Part shown: piece by piece, positions 36,559 through 47,829 of the stretch | Position numbering within the stretch: the first letter of the stretch is position 1 | Layout of the letters: every line of letters begins with the position of its first letter | The notes under the pieces: generated by a model | Databases searched by the model: none | Told to the model about the DNA's origin: nothing | What the model saw: the letters and a program-made list of their open reading frames with translations, nothing else | Position numbers and translations under genes: made by a program | Source: Diphasiastrum complanatum | Lineage: Eukaryota; Streptophyta; Lycopodiopsida; Lycopodiales; Lycopodiaceae | Assembly: GCA_029204225.1 (NCBI GenBank) | Contig: CM055094.1 | Coordinates: forward strand, 18,105,993 to 18,169,992 | DNA: 64,000 bases | Reading direction: 5' to 3'

Positions 36559-39060
36559 CTATAAATTGAGGACCGATGAATTTCTTTCAAATGCTAGTGG
36601 CCTATCGTTTTGTAATGTAACTGCTCCAATAGCAATATCACTTGTGTCAGTTCTCACGACATAAGATAAACCTAGATCTGCAATTTGTAAAATGAGAGTC
36701 AAAACAATCACATTATTTAGATTCTCAAAACTGTGATTCAGTTCCTTCTTCCATTGAACAGGCGGACTAGGTTGATTTCTCTTTTTCTTTTTGTTGACAA
36801 TCCCTTTTGTCAAATTATTGAGCAATGCCACTACTTTAGCATAATCCTCAATCTCCAAAAGAAAGTCGTAAATCCTAAGAATGATCTAACTTGATAAATA
36901 GTTTGAGAAATCATCCAATCAATCACTATCTTGATTTTATCCTTGTCAATCTTGAATCCTTAAGCAGTGATCTTATGACCAAGATAAAACAACTCATGCT
37001 TAAACAATTCACACTTGGATTCCGTTACGTAGAGTAACTCATGCCAGAGTTTCATCAAGACAGTCCTAATGTGCTTGAGTAACTCCTACCAAAGTTTCAT
37101 CAAGATAGTACTAATGTGCTCTATGTGTTTTTCAAAGGTCTTAATGTAGATGAGAATGTCATCAAAAAACACTACCATAAACTTTCCCAAATACGAATGA
37201 AACAAATTGTTCATTATTTGTTGGAGTGTTAGTTAACCCAAAAGGCAACACCAACAATTCATAAAGGCCAAATCTAGTATGAAATCCATTCTTTTGGACA
37301 TCTTCTGATTTGATTCTTATTTGACGGTACCTTGTCCTGATATCTATCTTAGTGAAGTATTTAGCCCCACCTAAAAGGTCCATAAGGTCATCCATCATGA
37401 GTAACATATATTTATTCTTAAAAGTCACTTTGTTTAACCCCTTGTAATCCACACACATTTGAAAACCTCCATCTTCACTTTCAGAAGAATACATTGAGCA
37501 TCCCATGGTGACTTACTGGGTTGGATATGTCTCATCCTTAGATAGTTTTCTATTTGATTTAAAATCTCTATCTCCTCTTTCTGAGAGAACCTATAAGGTT
37601 GTTTAGAGATACGTTGACTTCTTGGAATTAGCTCTATGATGTGGTCGACTGACCTAGATAATGATAAACCTTGAGGTAATTATGATGGGAAAACATTTTT
37701 AAATTCACTTATCATCTGATTTTTCATTGCTTGCCCATGACCTAAATTTACTGAGTTAAGAATTACTAAAAACTCACAATCATTTAGATACACATCAAAA
37801 ACATCCATGACATGAATAGCAAATATTGAAAGAACTTTATACTATGAATAATCAAATGCTTCCATTGTATTAATTGTAGAAATTTCATCCAATGGATGTA
37901 CAAAATTGTTGCCAAATAAAGTAACTACCTTATCGCCCTCTTTGAAAGTGAGAACATGTTTTGCAAGATCATTAGGCAGGGAAGGCAATTTACTAAATAA
38001 CCATTCATAACCAAAAATTAAAATTGTACGAGCTAGGTCTAATACATGAAATTAACTACTTCTCTACAATCTTGAATTTTCATAGGGAGCATGTTGCAAG
38101 TCTCCAAATTTGCTCCTGAAGCTAGATAAACTATGTAGCCATGATTGCTGACTTCATTTGACAGGCTAAGTTTCTGCACAAGATGAGAATTAATAAAATT
38201 ATGAGTAGAACCTCTATTTAATAAAATACTGACTTCTTGATTTTTGACTATGCTTGTAAACCGAAATAGTTCATTAGGCAAGAAAGAAATTGTACTAAAA
38301 GAACATCCACACTCACAATCAAATAGGTTAATTTTCAAAGTTTTACCTTTACACTAGGGATTATAATAATATGTGCTGCAAGTTTTTCCTTTCCGAACAA
38401 AATTTCATCATATGCCCAAGCTTGTTGCAAATGAAACACATATACAGCCTTGATGTGGGACATAGACTTCATCATCATCATTTTCTTATTCTTTGGCGGT
38501 TCCGATGCCATTCGATCCAATTCATCAAAAAATTTTGGAGCTTAGTCTGTACCTCGCTTCTTCCCCTGGTTTTTGAAGTGGTGAAAATTTGTTAAAATTG
38601 TTGTTTGGATGCTATTATTGTGGACTCATATGCTTTCGCTATTCAACAAGCATTCTTGAGGTTTTGAAGCATATTTCTCCTATATTTATTACGATAATTG
38701 GCAGGCAACCCTAGGACAAACTACCAATTTAGGATCAAATGGCGACTCCAAAGATCCATAATTTTTTGGATATAAGAATCTAAGCTCTTACTATTCATAT
38801 TGCAATTCATGATTTTTTGGTAATAATCTATGTCATTGACAATCACGAAACTTTTTTAAAGACATCTGCAAATGCTTCCCAGATCGTGGGCTTGACTATT
38901 AGATCACACTATCTTGACAAAACCTTACCTCATAGAAACAACATGACGCTCTCGATATTTTTCTCCTCATGAACTCCGTGTAGATTGAAATAACTGCTCC
39001 ACTTGATGAGCTAGTCTTTCACAACTTGTGACTTTTTTCCCTTTTTCTCCCCTGAGTAAG
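36559..39060 (-). pseudogene. another Ty3/Gypsy fragment (gag end, protease, reverse transcriptase), very decayed
   Basis: Read leftward: gag remnants (about 39060-38340), protease 38338-38039 with LLNRGSTHNFINSHL (Asp of DSGS/DTGS replaced), reverse transcriptase 37506-37162 (FQMCVDYKGLNKVT, YFTKIDIRTRYRQIRI, LPFGLTNTP) and a start of RNase H 36858-36559 (YVVRTDTSDIAIGAVTLQ). This is a different family from the neighbouring Gypsy fragments, of the chromovirus type by motif style. Many stops. Confidence 0.78.
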
Positions 39061-39090
39061 TCTCAAGTTGATTTGGAGATAGGTTGACAT

Positions 39091-39147
39091 TGGAGTTGAC
39101 ACTAACCTTAGACTTGCAATTCTGTCAGTCATTATTTATTACTTTTC

Positions 39148-39178
<31 letters not shown>

Positions 39179-39240
39179 CGATCCAGCCAATAAAAAAATC
39201 TTACTTACTTGATTCAGCTAGTAATATATATATTTACAAG
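39091..39240. repeat. (TA)n(GA)n simple sequence and short spacer
   Basis: A TATATATATATA run near 39149-39163 passes directly into GAGAGAGAGAGA to about 39178. The remainder is AT-rich spacer; 39236-39240 (ACAAG) is the expected target-duplication position for the adjacent LTR. Confidence 0.7.
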
Positions 39241-39829
39241 TGTCTTCAAAAAATACCTTAGAAGCATTGAATGCTATTTACGCCAGTCTCGCCCTTGGGA
39301 TATTTAGATGTCCAGCTGTTTTTAGGGTTGATGATAAGTCGACAACGTCTATAAAGTCCTCACAACATGATTCTAGTCTAAGCATACCATACAAAGCAAC
39401 AACACATGGGAACCGGTGGAGGTTAAACCAACCCAACCAAACCTAGATCGTACGGATTTAGCCCGCAAGCTATGGACCAATCAGAGTCATGGAAAGAGGA
39501 GTCACACAGCAGCATGTAGCTACTCATCACAAATCAAGCATACACTAGTGAGAGCCCAGCAGGTATACTTATACCCTCCAAGGCCCATGCACCACTAGTA
39601 GTGCACTGTGACACCTTACTAGACACCTCTGCAGCCTATATGGGCCACGTCATCCAGTTCTCTAATAGACCCATACCAACTCCACCACCATGCGTTTAGG
39701 CCTACAACCATTAATTATGACCATATACACATAACCCCAATTCCCTTATAGTCACAATTAACTTACGGGTTGTTGGTCTACCGATCCCTAGCGTGGACAC
39801 GCTACCCGAGACCAGTCATGGGCGTGACA
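39241..39829 (-). mobile_element. 3' LTR of a Ty3/Gypsy chromovirus
   Basis: Read leftward it starts TGTCACGCCCATG at 39829 and ends TTTGAAGACA at 39241. It is about 589 bases with TG…CA ends. The TGTCACGCCC start is typical of plant Gypsy LTRs. It directly follows a polypurine tract and belongs to the integrase fragment at 39971-41180. Confidence 0.78.
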
Positions 39830-39842
39830 TTCTTCCCCCCTT
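39830..39842 (-). other. polypurine tract
   Basis: On the minus strand AAGGGGGGAAGAA lies immediately upstream of the LTR start. This is the usual position of the plus-strand primer. Confidence 0.75.
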
Positions 39843-39970
39843 ATTCAAGTTCTGTCCTCGGAACTTAAAACTGGGAAAGTGCCTCCTTAAGCTTCTTTCC
39901 TATTCCTAGGAATCGTCATCGTCTGTACATCCCCTCCATCAAACTAGATGCTCGGTAACTATACAATTTC

Positions 39971-41180
39971 TCAATCGTTTAGTTCATGTATCCAAGATCT
40001 TTTCGGGTTCAAGACGAGATACACCCGATGATTCATCCAACAGGTCCAACTGATCTCCAGATCCAAGAGCTCTCCTTCACGAAGACTCTTTTTGAGACGA
40101 CTAACGTGAAATACGGGATGCACTTGTGATCCTTCCAGGAGTTCCAATTGGTAATCTAAGGATCTGATCTTTTTCAAGATCTTAAACGGTCCTCTATATC
40201 TAGGGGACAACTTATAATGCTTGCCGGTACGCATTACACTTGAATCCTTCTGGATTCTCAAATATACCCAATCTCTCACTTGGAAGTCTCTCGGTGATCT
40301 TTTAAGATTTGCATAATGTCTGTCCCTATCCTGGGCACTCTAGACATTTTCACGTGCAATCCGTAGCATTTCCTGCATATCGTCTAGGAAATTTGCTACT
40401 TTCTGAAACTTGATCGTCCGAGTCTCAACCGCAATGGGTGACCTAGGCTCAAAATTGTACATAAGCATAAATGGGCTATAACTGGTAGCTGAATGCTTAC
40501 TACTACTATAGGCAAACTCGATCAATGGAAGGTACTTTTCCCAATCAGATTGTCATCTTGAAACATATGTGTGAAGCATTTGTTCCATCGTCTGATTTGT
40601 TCTTTCCGTCTGTCCATCCATCTCAGGATGATCAGAAGAACCCAAGCTCAGTGTCGTCTCTAGTTTAGCGAATACGGCCGACCAAAAGTGACCGGTGAAC
40701 TTCAGATCGCGATCGCTCACAATATCACTTGGTACTCCGTAAAGCCTAAATAGACGCTCTACAAATATCTGAGCTAAATCGGAAGCCTTCGTGGTGATCT
40801 TTACCAGAATAAACATAGCCAATTTGGTAAGACGGTCGACCACAACCCAAATTGCATCATGCTGTTTATTCGTCTGCGGTAACCCAACCACGAAATCCAT
40901 GGAAATACTATCCCATCTCTTATCAAGGATATCCAGTGGATGCAACAAACCGCCAGTCTTATGGCATTCAGCTTTATTCAACTGGCATTGGTCACACTTG
41001 ACCACATAAGATTCTACAAAGGGCTTAAGTTTTGGCCAATAAAAATCCCTTCGTACCAAATCCAATGTACGATGTATGTCAGGATGTCCTGCGCATGGTG
41101 AGTCATGACATTCATAAAGATTTTTATTCTCAACAACATCCACATCAGGCATTGAGACCTGATGGAATGATTCTGTCGGT
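39971..41180 (-). pseudogene. Ty3/Gypsy chromovirus integrase and C-terminal region
   Basis: Read leftward: zinc-binding part (ECHDSPCAGHPDIHRTL, then CDQCQLNK), integrase core with the three acidic residues in SMDFVVGLP, IVSDRDLKF and MDGQTERTNQTMEQML, then after a break IEFAYSSSKHSATSYSPFML. The C-terminal module is 40279-39971 ([27 protein letters not shown]). A full chromodomain is not clear. It runs into a polypurine tract and LTR, so this is the true 3' end of the element. The 5' side is joined to foreign sequence near 41180. Confidence 0.85.
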
Positions 41181-41815
41181 GCTTCTTCGTAAACCAAAAG
41201 CACGAAATTCAGGTGGAAGCCATGGATTTTGTTTTCTAAGTGAGAAGCGGCTAAGAGGAACAATAAAGAGCCAGCAGCAAACTACTCCTTAGTATTGGCC
41301 TTAATAGCTCGCTTGAACTCACCGAAAACAGTCTTGAACCAATTATATGGTTCAAGAGGGGCTTTGGCCAACTTAGTGTGGGACTCCACTATCCTGTGAA
41401 GGATTTGAGATGTGATGCGGTCTTTCCTGAGGTTGCCAACCATCAGGAAATCATTGAATAACTAGGCAGCTGCGTGGATGGAAGGCTCAATGATGGCTTC
41501 CAGAAGGTAGCCATCATTGGTCCAGTGCAGATCGTTGGTGAGGTCAATAAATGGCTTGATGGCCTATTTGGCGTGCTTGTGATTGGGTGAGGCCTGTGTA
41601 CCAGATGATATTCCTATAGCTGCAAGTGCGGCCTCAGTGACGCGCACTTTGTGTGTAGCTTCCTGGAAAGTGATATAGAATTTGGATTTCTCTTCCTTCC
41701 ACGTACTGAAGGCAAGAGTGATGAAATCCATATTGATACGACCCGAAAAGGCTCTCTCATGAATACCCATTGTAGTGAGTAGAGGCTCCGCAAGGGTCAT
41801 CCACTGAGTGACCAT
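41181..41815 (-). other. unidentified long reading frame between two Gypsy fragments
   Basis: One minus-strand frame stays open for about 210 codons apart from three TAG codons (41564-41566, 41462-41464, 41282-41284). It reads like folded protein: HERAFSGRINMDFITLAF, VTEAALAAIGISSG, IKPFIDLTNDLHWTNDG, KAPLEPYNWFKTVFGEFKRA. It matches none of the gag, protease, reverse transcriptase or integrase parts I know. On both sides Gypsy sequence of different families is cut. A captured host gene fragment, or a little-known retrotransposon protein, are both possible. Confidence 0.45.
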
Positions 41816-44800
41816 TAGTTAGTTTGTATATAGCTCGTGCTAAATCCGCAAAGAAGATAATTAAAATTCGATAGTAGTTTGCATGACCCATAAACACATA
41901 AACTCCTCGAATTGTTGCTGGCAGTGGCAATTCGACAATAACTTTGATCTTAGAATAATCGGTGGCAATAACATGTCTTGATATCACATGTCCAAGCACA
42001 ACTCCGTACGAAACCCATATCTGGCATTTTTCTAGATTTAGAGAAATCTGATATTTGCAGCATCTTTCAAATACTTTCTCCAATCGATCCAGGTGGTCTG
42101 TATCTGTATTATGAACTCCCAAGTCGTCCAAGTAAATTTCAAGGAATTTCTGCAGATAATCTTTAGAAGCAAATTGCATTACTCTTTGGATTGAACTTGG
42201 TGCATTACAGAGTCCAAACGACATTACTTTGTAAGCATAGGTGCCCCATTATGTTGCAAAAGCAGTTTTGTGGCGATCGACAAGTGCAATCTTAACCTGG
42301 TTGTAGCCACTAAATCCATCCAGGAAACTATAAGCTTTGGCTCCAGCAAGGCGATCCAAAATGCTTTCAGTAAAAGGTAATAGAAAGTGATCCTTCCGTG
42401 TCACTTTATTCAATGCTTTGAGATTCACACAGATTTGCAATTTCTCATTTTTCTTAGGAACAATGACAATCGGTGAAATCCATTCAGTGTGCTCGATCTC
42501 ATAAATGAAATCGGCGTCAAGCAATCTCTGAAGTTCTTTCTTTATCAGATACGCCACATTAGGATTACAGTGATAGAACTTTGTAACCTTTGGAATTGCA
42601 TCCGGTACTAAAGGTATGGTATGTTCAATCACTGATGTCGGAATACCCTTCAAATCTTGATAAGTCCATGCAAAGTAATCTTGATACTTAATAAGTAACA
42701 AATGGAGTGCTTGATACTGTTCAGGAGTAAGTTGTGATCCCACTTGTACAATATTTTTCGGTTCTCCTGGTTTAGCAAGATTCATTGGCTGCATCCTAGC
42801 TGGGCCATCGTAAACCTCTCTAGATTCCGGCATGTGTTCTTCAGGTTCACGATGTGCTTTAGGTAAATAACCACACCATCCAGTGTATAACATTTAAAAT
42901 GCTCTGGCATATCATGCTGGACTACATTTGCCTGTTCTTTTTCGAAAGGACTTGTCTTGGATCTTCGTTTACCCTTCTTAGCAGGAATTGATCATGGAGG
43001 AGATGACTTTCGGGATGATAAATCTTTCTTCACAGGTGAAGACTTCCTAGATGATGATGTCTTGCTGGAAATCTGACTTGAAGGATCATTCTTGACTTTT
43101 TCTTTGCCTTTATCCAATAAGGGTGGCACTTTCTTTGATTCGATCTTTTGAGAGGGATTTTCCCATTTCAAGACCGTATTATAATGTTGCTTAGCTTGTT
43201 TCTTCGTAATCAAACCTGTGATCCTGCCTCCCTTCAATATAACTGCTTTGGGCGGTTTGATTGTTGGTCCATCAGGAACATTATGCACTCCAAATCTGGT
43301 CAAATCCATATGATGTAGAATTTGTTCATCCGTAAGTTCTACATTGCCATCATAAGTTAAGGCATGGCTCACTGGTATGAGATCATCCTCAATTGGATCT
43401 GGTATAGGTTCTGTTGATATCCAGACTACATTCAGCACATTTAGTGGAAACGTGATTGGTGTATCCAAAGTTCGATCTAATAAGAAAATATCACTCAACT
43501 CTAATTGAATATCTTGTTGACACATATATCATGTTGTACAATCAATTGTTGCAAGAGCTTCATGCCAATTGACAATATCCATTTGAGAATCGCAGTGAAC
43601 TCCCAATTTTTTCTCTGGTCGATCACAAGTGTGATCCGTTGTTGATGAATCGTCATCTGCTTTTTGAACCACTGGTTTGATAATCCAAATCGTAGGATCA
43701 ACTTTAACTGCACGTTCACGATTTTCAAAAGTGATTTTTTTGGTACCCCAGTTATGAATTACTTGCACAACTCGTAACCATGGACGTCCTAATAGAACTC
43801 GGTAGACATTTGGTGCTTCTGGTAAGTCCATCATGACGAAAGTAATGACGAACTGTACTCCTGCAATCCTGACAGGTATATCTTCCACCATTCCTTGTGG
43901 ATGAGCTGTCGTTTGATCCGCTAGCTTAATAGCAAAAGTAGCAGGCTTAATCTTTTTAAGGCCCCATTTTGTACATAGCTTTGTAGAAATCAGATTAACT
44001 CCTGAACCGCCATCTATCACGACTGCTTCATTAGAAAATTTTATATGTTGTATCGGCAGAGTGATATTCTTTTGTTCACTTTCCCAAGCGGCTCCAACAT
44101 GGAATACATCGTTAGATTCTTCAAATCCAGCACAAAAAAACGGCTCCTGGTGGACTTCTAGTTCTTCTTGAGCTAACTTTTGCGCTAAGACTTCTTTAGC
44201 TTTTGGCACCAACTTTAGGAACTCTCCTAATGAAATATTGATCTTGCTAGACAAAATGTTCATGAGTAATTCTGTATGCGGTGCTTCCGGTTCAGTCATC
44301 TTGAGGGTTCTTTGTGATGATGTAATTGATCATTCATATCCGTACGTAAATTTCTTGGAGGCTGCAATGGTGAAGACCGAACTTCAGCTGTTACTTTAGC
44401 AACTTTAAGTTCCTCTTCTTCTTGCAGATGTTTAATCGACTGTCTCATATCCTGATATCTTTGTTTTTCTGCATTAAGATTTGGATAGACTCCCGATGAT
44501 GTTGGTGTTTCGTTCAATGGAATAGAATCAGCAGGTACTGGATCCACTACTGATTCTTTTTGCTTTTGTGCTTTGGTGACCACCATCAAGGGTGCACTTG
44601 GTTTATTTTGAGCTATTGATCCTTGCTTGATAGTTATCAAATTTACAGGTGTTGTAGCTGGTGGTGGCTTCGATCTTGCTGGACAGTCTTTGTAGCAATG
44701 CCCATATCCACAATCACGATAGAATGGTACAAATTTTTCTTTATTTGAGAATTATACAACTTTGTTTTCTCCACATGCAAAGCATCCAAGTGGTGCTCTC

Positions 44801-44990
44801 GTCCAATTTCTCGAGGCTTGTTTTTGAGTAGTGTGAAAGATTCAACTAGTTTCATCACATTTTGCAATATTTCCATATTTGGCATATTGAGGCCAAAACT
44901 TGTTTTAGACTTAGAGGTTGACTTTTCAAAGTTCATTAGTCTAAATTTCATTTGAATAAACAAATTTTGAAAGTGTGGCAAAGATAGAAT
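41816..44990 (-). pseudogene. Ty3/Gypsy element: gag end, protease, reverse transcriptase
   Basis: Read leftward: gag zinc knuckle near 44720-44670 (CGYGHCYKDCPARS), a linker, protease 44299-43529 with VVIDGGSGVNLIS, a Lys/Ser-rich linker 43525-42992, then reverse transcriptase 42893-42249 and 42224-41816. Visible motifs are GPARMQPMNLAKPGE, WISPIVIVPKKNEKL, YSFLDGFSGYNQVKI, SFGLCNAPSSIQRVM and the catalytic IYLDDLGVH. RNase H begins (FADLARAIYKL) and is cut at about 41816. Protease and reverse transcriptase are each largely open, so this copy is younger than its neighbours. Its left side is replaced by an unidentified frame; its right side is bordered by a Copia LTR near 44990. Confidence 0.88.
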
Positions 44991-45481
44991 GCGCGTTTGA
45001 GTAGATTCAATTTGAAAAAGTTGGGTACATTGAATCTAGACCCAAAATTGGTAGGGTTAGCATTTTGGTGGGAAAGCCAAGTGGCCAAATAGGGTTTGGA
45101 CCTGTTATAAAAGGATGTAACTCGTGGAGAGAGTCATCTTCTCTCTTCTCTATCTCATTTCATGCTTATACATGGTTCTCTTGGGTTCTACTATCCACTG
45201 GTGCACTATCTTGGTGATTGCTTGCAATTCTATGTGTAGAATGATCTATATTTGTTATTTTTGGATCCACACGTGTGAAATACAGTAGCTTGCTGGTTTT
45301 GTACGTATAGCAACAATACATAATCATTTCATTCAAGTTTGAACAAGTTCTATTAGTGTTTGCATCTCAAATTGTGTGTAGATGCTGATTTTTCTACATT
45401 GGTGAAATTGGTAGTGTATTTCTCTTTCTAACCAAAGATCATTCAAGTAGATTGGATCTTAAGGATCTGAAATCTTTCACA
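44991..45481 (+). mobile_element. 5' LTR (3' part certain) of a Copia element
   Basis: It ends …CTTTCACA at 45481 and is followed at once by TGGTATCAGAGC. A TATAAAAG promoter-like box lies near 45114 and a CCACACGTGTGAAAT block near 45271, a block that recurs at the end of the LTR at 51910-52536. The exact start, near 44975-45000, is not certain. Confidence 0.6.
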
Positions 45482-45493
45482 TGGTATCAGAGC
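45482..45493 (+). other. Copia primer-binding site
   Basis: TGGTATCAGAGC, complementary to the 3' end of initiator tRNA-Met, directly after an LTR end. Confidence 0.85.
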
Positions 45494-46073
45494 TTGTGTT
45501 TCAGGTTATGAAGGAGGAAATCAGATCTATCAATGATTTGGTGAAGATATCAAGTCTAGAGCATGCTAGAGAGGATTCTACACCAAAATCGGATTTTTTG
45601 CTTTTGTAGATTGGATCTTTTGTAGATCAAAACACTAAATAGGTCAATATACTTGTTCAATTCTGTTTTTTGAATTCACATGCTGGATTTGGCCGATTTG
45701 TGGATCATTGGTTCAGCCTAAGTGGTGGTTTATAGATTGCATATCAAATTTTTAGCATTTGCATGTAGATTTGGAATAGTCAATTTTTGTGATTTTGTCA
45801 AAAACCTAATTTTGATTGGATCTCTAGATAGTGAGGTTGCTGGACTTCATTTGAGTGTGTTTCAATCTTAGGAAGTGGCAAAAGTCATTAGATTGAGGAT
45901 AGATCATAGGTTGATCAAGATTCCATGATTCAATGTGTTGATTTGCTTGGATAAGTGCTAGAAGAGAATTTGTGAGATAGTTTCAAATCTTGGTGATTTC
46001 TTTTGAAAGCATTTGTTGTTGTTCAAATGAGTGCTTTGTGCATTGAAGCAGGTTAAGATCAGGTCATTGCTAC
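45494..46073 (+). other. Copia leader
   Basis: Non-coding stretch of about 580 bases between primer site and gag start. The piece after the primer site resembles the relic at 10156-10200 (AAGTCTAGAG…). Confidence 0.6.
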
Positions 46074-47555
46074 ATGGCAACCTCAATTGGAGTCATGTTG
46101 GAAGCCAATGATAGGCTTACCTCAAGTAACTATTCATTATGGAAAGTGAGGATGGAGTCACTTCTTGAGGTGAATGATGTTTTGGATATTGTTGTAGGTT
46201 TGGAGGAGAGACCAGCAACACAACAAGATCAATTGAGGTATGACAAGAGGGCCAAGAAGGCTCTACACATGATAAAGATGAATGTTACCAATGAACTTCT
46301 CAAGGAAGTTGGTAAGTGCACATCATCTTTGGAAGCTTGGAATTCATTGAATAGGCTTTATGAATCCAAGTCTACTTCTAGAGTGTTGACTCTAAGAAGG
46401 CAAATCTTTTCTTGTTTGCAAAAGAATGAAGAAAGTCCAAGTACTTTTGTTTTGAGAATGAAAGCATTGAATGATGAGTTAGCTTGCATAGATGAAAGCA
46501 TTAAGGAAGGAGAACTTATTCAAGTGATTCTTAATGGATTGTTGGATGCTCATGCTAACATTGTTCAAAGTATTGCTATTCAAAAGACTTTGCAAAGTTT
46601 GATGGATCTTCAAGAGATCTTGATCAATGAGGAATATAGGCTTCAAGCAAGAGGTGGATCTACATCGACACTTCAAGAGGATGCTATGTTCACAAAGGGC
46701 AAATTCAAGGGCAAAACCAAAAGCAAGTGGTCTAAAGGGCAAGATCAAGTGGATGCTTCTTCAAGTGGCAAAAAGAAGGATAGATCAAAGCTCAAGTGCT
46801 TCTATTGTGGCATCAAAGGACACTTTGCAAGTGAGTGCTACAAGAAGAAGAGAGATCAAGGAGACAAGCAAGGTAATATTACTCTTGATGAGGATGGTTT
46901 GGATGTGCAAGATGCAAATGATGATGCTTTTGTGATGTCTTCATGTATGCTTGCTAATGATGGAGATCTAGATCCTTGGTGGATTGATAGTGGAGCAAGT
47001 TCACACATGACCTTTCACAAAGAGTACTTCACTTCTTTGTTGGCATATGGAGATGACAAGAGGGTGATCTACACGGCCAATGATGGTGAGTGTGCAATCA
47101 AAGGGATTGGCACAATTTCTATTTCTCTCTCTACAAATAGGAATGTTCATTTGGAGGATGTCTTGTTTATTCCATCTATTACCAAGAATTTGCTTAGTGT
47201 GAGTCAAATGCTAAGTAAGGGCCTCAAGGTGGAGTTTGATGGAGATGCTTGTTTGATCAAAAGGAAGGATGTCTTCATTGGAAAAGGTAAAAGGCAAGGA
47301 AAGTTGTTCAAACTTGATGCTTGTGTTATTGCTAACCAAGTTGGATGTGTTGCAAGGGAGCAAATTTCTATTCAAGAGGTTTGGCACAAAAGGATGGGAC
47401 ACCTCAGCTTCAAGTCATTGGAGGTAATGGCAAGGAAGAAGGTTGTGATTGGTCTTCCAAGTTCCTTAAGTAATGACAAGCATGTTTGTGAGTCTTGTGC
47501 TTTGTCTAAGTCACATAGACTACCTTATACTAGATCTATTTCTAGGAGATCTTAG
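46074..47555 (+). CDS. Copia gag-protease polyprotein, truncated in pre-integrase
   Basis: One open frame of 493 codons. Gag N-terminal domain (RLTSSNYSLWKVRMESLLEV, residues 15-34) and UBN2-type gag core to about residue 190. Zinc knuckle CFYCGIKGHFASEC near 242-255. Protease IDSGASSHM near residue 305 with LEDVLFIPSITKNLLSV after it. Pre-integrase WHKRMGHLSFKSLEVM and CESCALSKSHRLPY at the end. It stops at 47555 just where integrase should begin. Start ATG at 46074 is preceded by LTR, primer site and leader, so this is the true 5' end of an element. What follows is the leader of a second Copia. It is intact as a reading frame but lacks integrase and reverse transcriptase. Confidence 0.9.
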   Translation: MATSIGVMLEANDRLTSSNYSLWKVRMESLLEVNDVLDIVVGLEERPATQQDQLRYDKRAKKALHMIKMNVTNELLKEVGKCTSSLEAWNSLNRLYESKSTSRVLTLRRQIFSCLQKNEESPSTFVLRMKALNDELACIDESIKEGELIQVILNGLLDAHANIVQSIAIQKTLQSLMDLQEILINEEYRLQARGGSTSTLQEDAMFTKGKFKGKTKSKWSKGQDQVDASSSGKKKDRSKLKCFYCGIKGHFASECYKKKRDQGDKQGNITLDEDGLDVQDANDDAFVMSSCMLANDGDLDPWWIDSGASSHMTFHKEYFTSLLAYGDDKRVIYTANDGECAIKGIGTISISLSTNRNVHLEDVLFIPSITKNLLSVSQMLSKGLKVEFDGDACLIKRKDVFIGKGKRQGKLFKLDACVIANQVGCVAREQISIQEVWHKRMGHLSFKSLEVMARKKVVIGLPSSLSNDKHVCESCALSKSHRLPYTRSISRRS

Positions 47556-47829
47556 CCATTTTGTTTCATGCAATATCATTGTATTTGAGTCAAATTTGGT
47601 TTCTTAGTGTATTTCACACGTGCTAAGAGTGTTAGATTCTAACTTTGCCTATACTCCATCATTTGATGTGACATAGATCTTGTTTTAGAGAGATTTGAGT
47701 AGCTAGTGAGAATCAATTCACAAATTGTTGTAAGATCTTTCATAGGAGGAGATAGTACTCAATTATTGGATCCTATTGAAAGTGTGTAACAACATTTATT
47801 GTTCATCATTTGAGTTTTCTTCACTTCAA
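47556..47829 (+). other. junction and leader of the second Copia
   Basis: Between the truncated first Copia and the gag start of the second. It has no primer-binding site and no complete LTR; a TTTCACACGTGC word near 47615 resembles the LTR-end block. It suggests fusion of two related elements by recombination. Confidence 0.5.
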
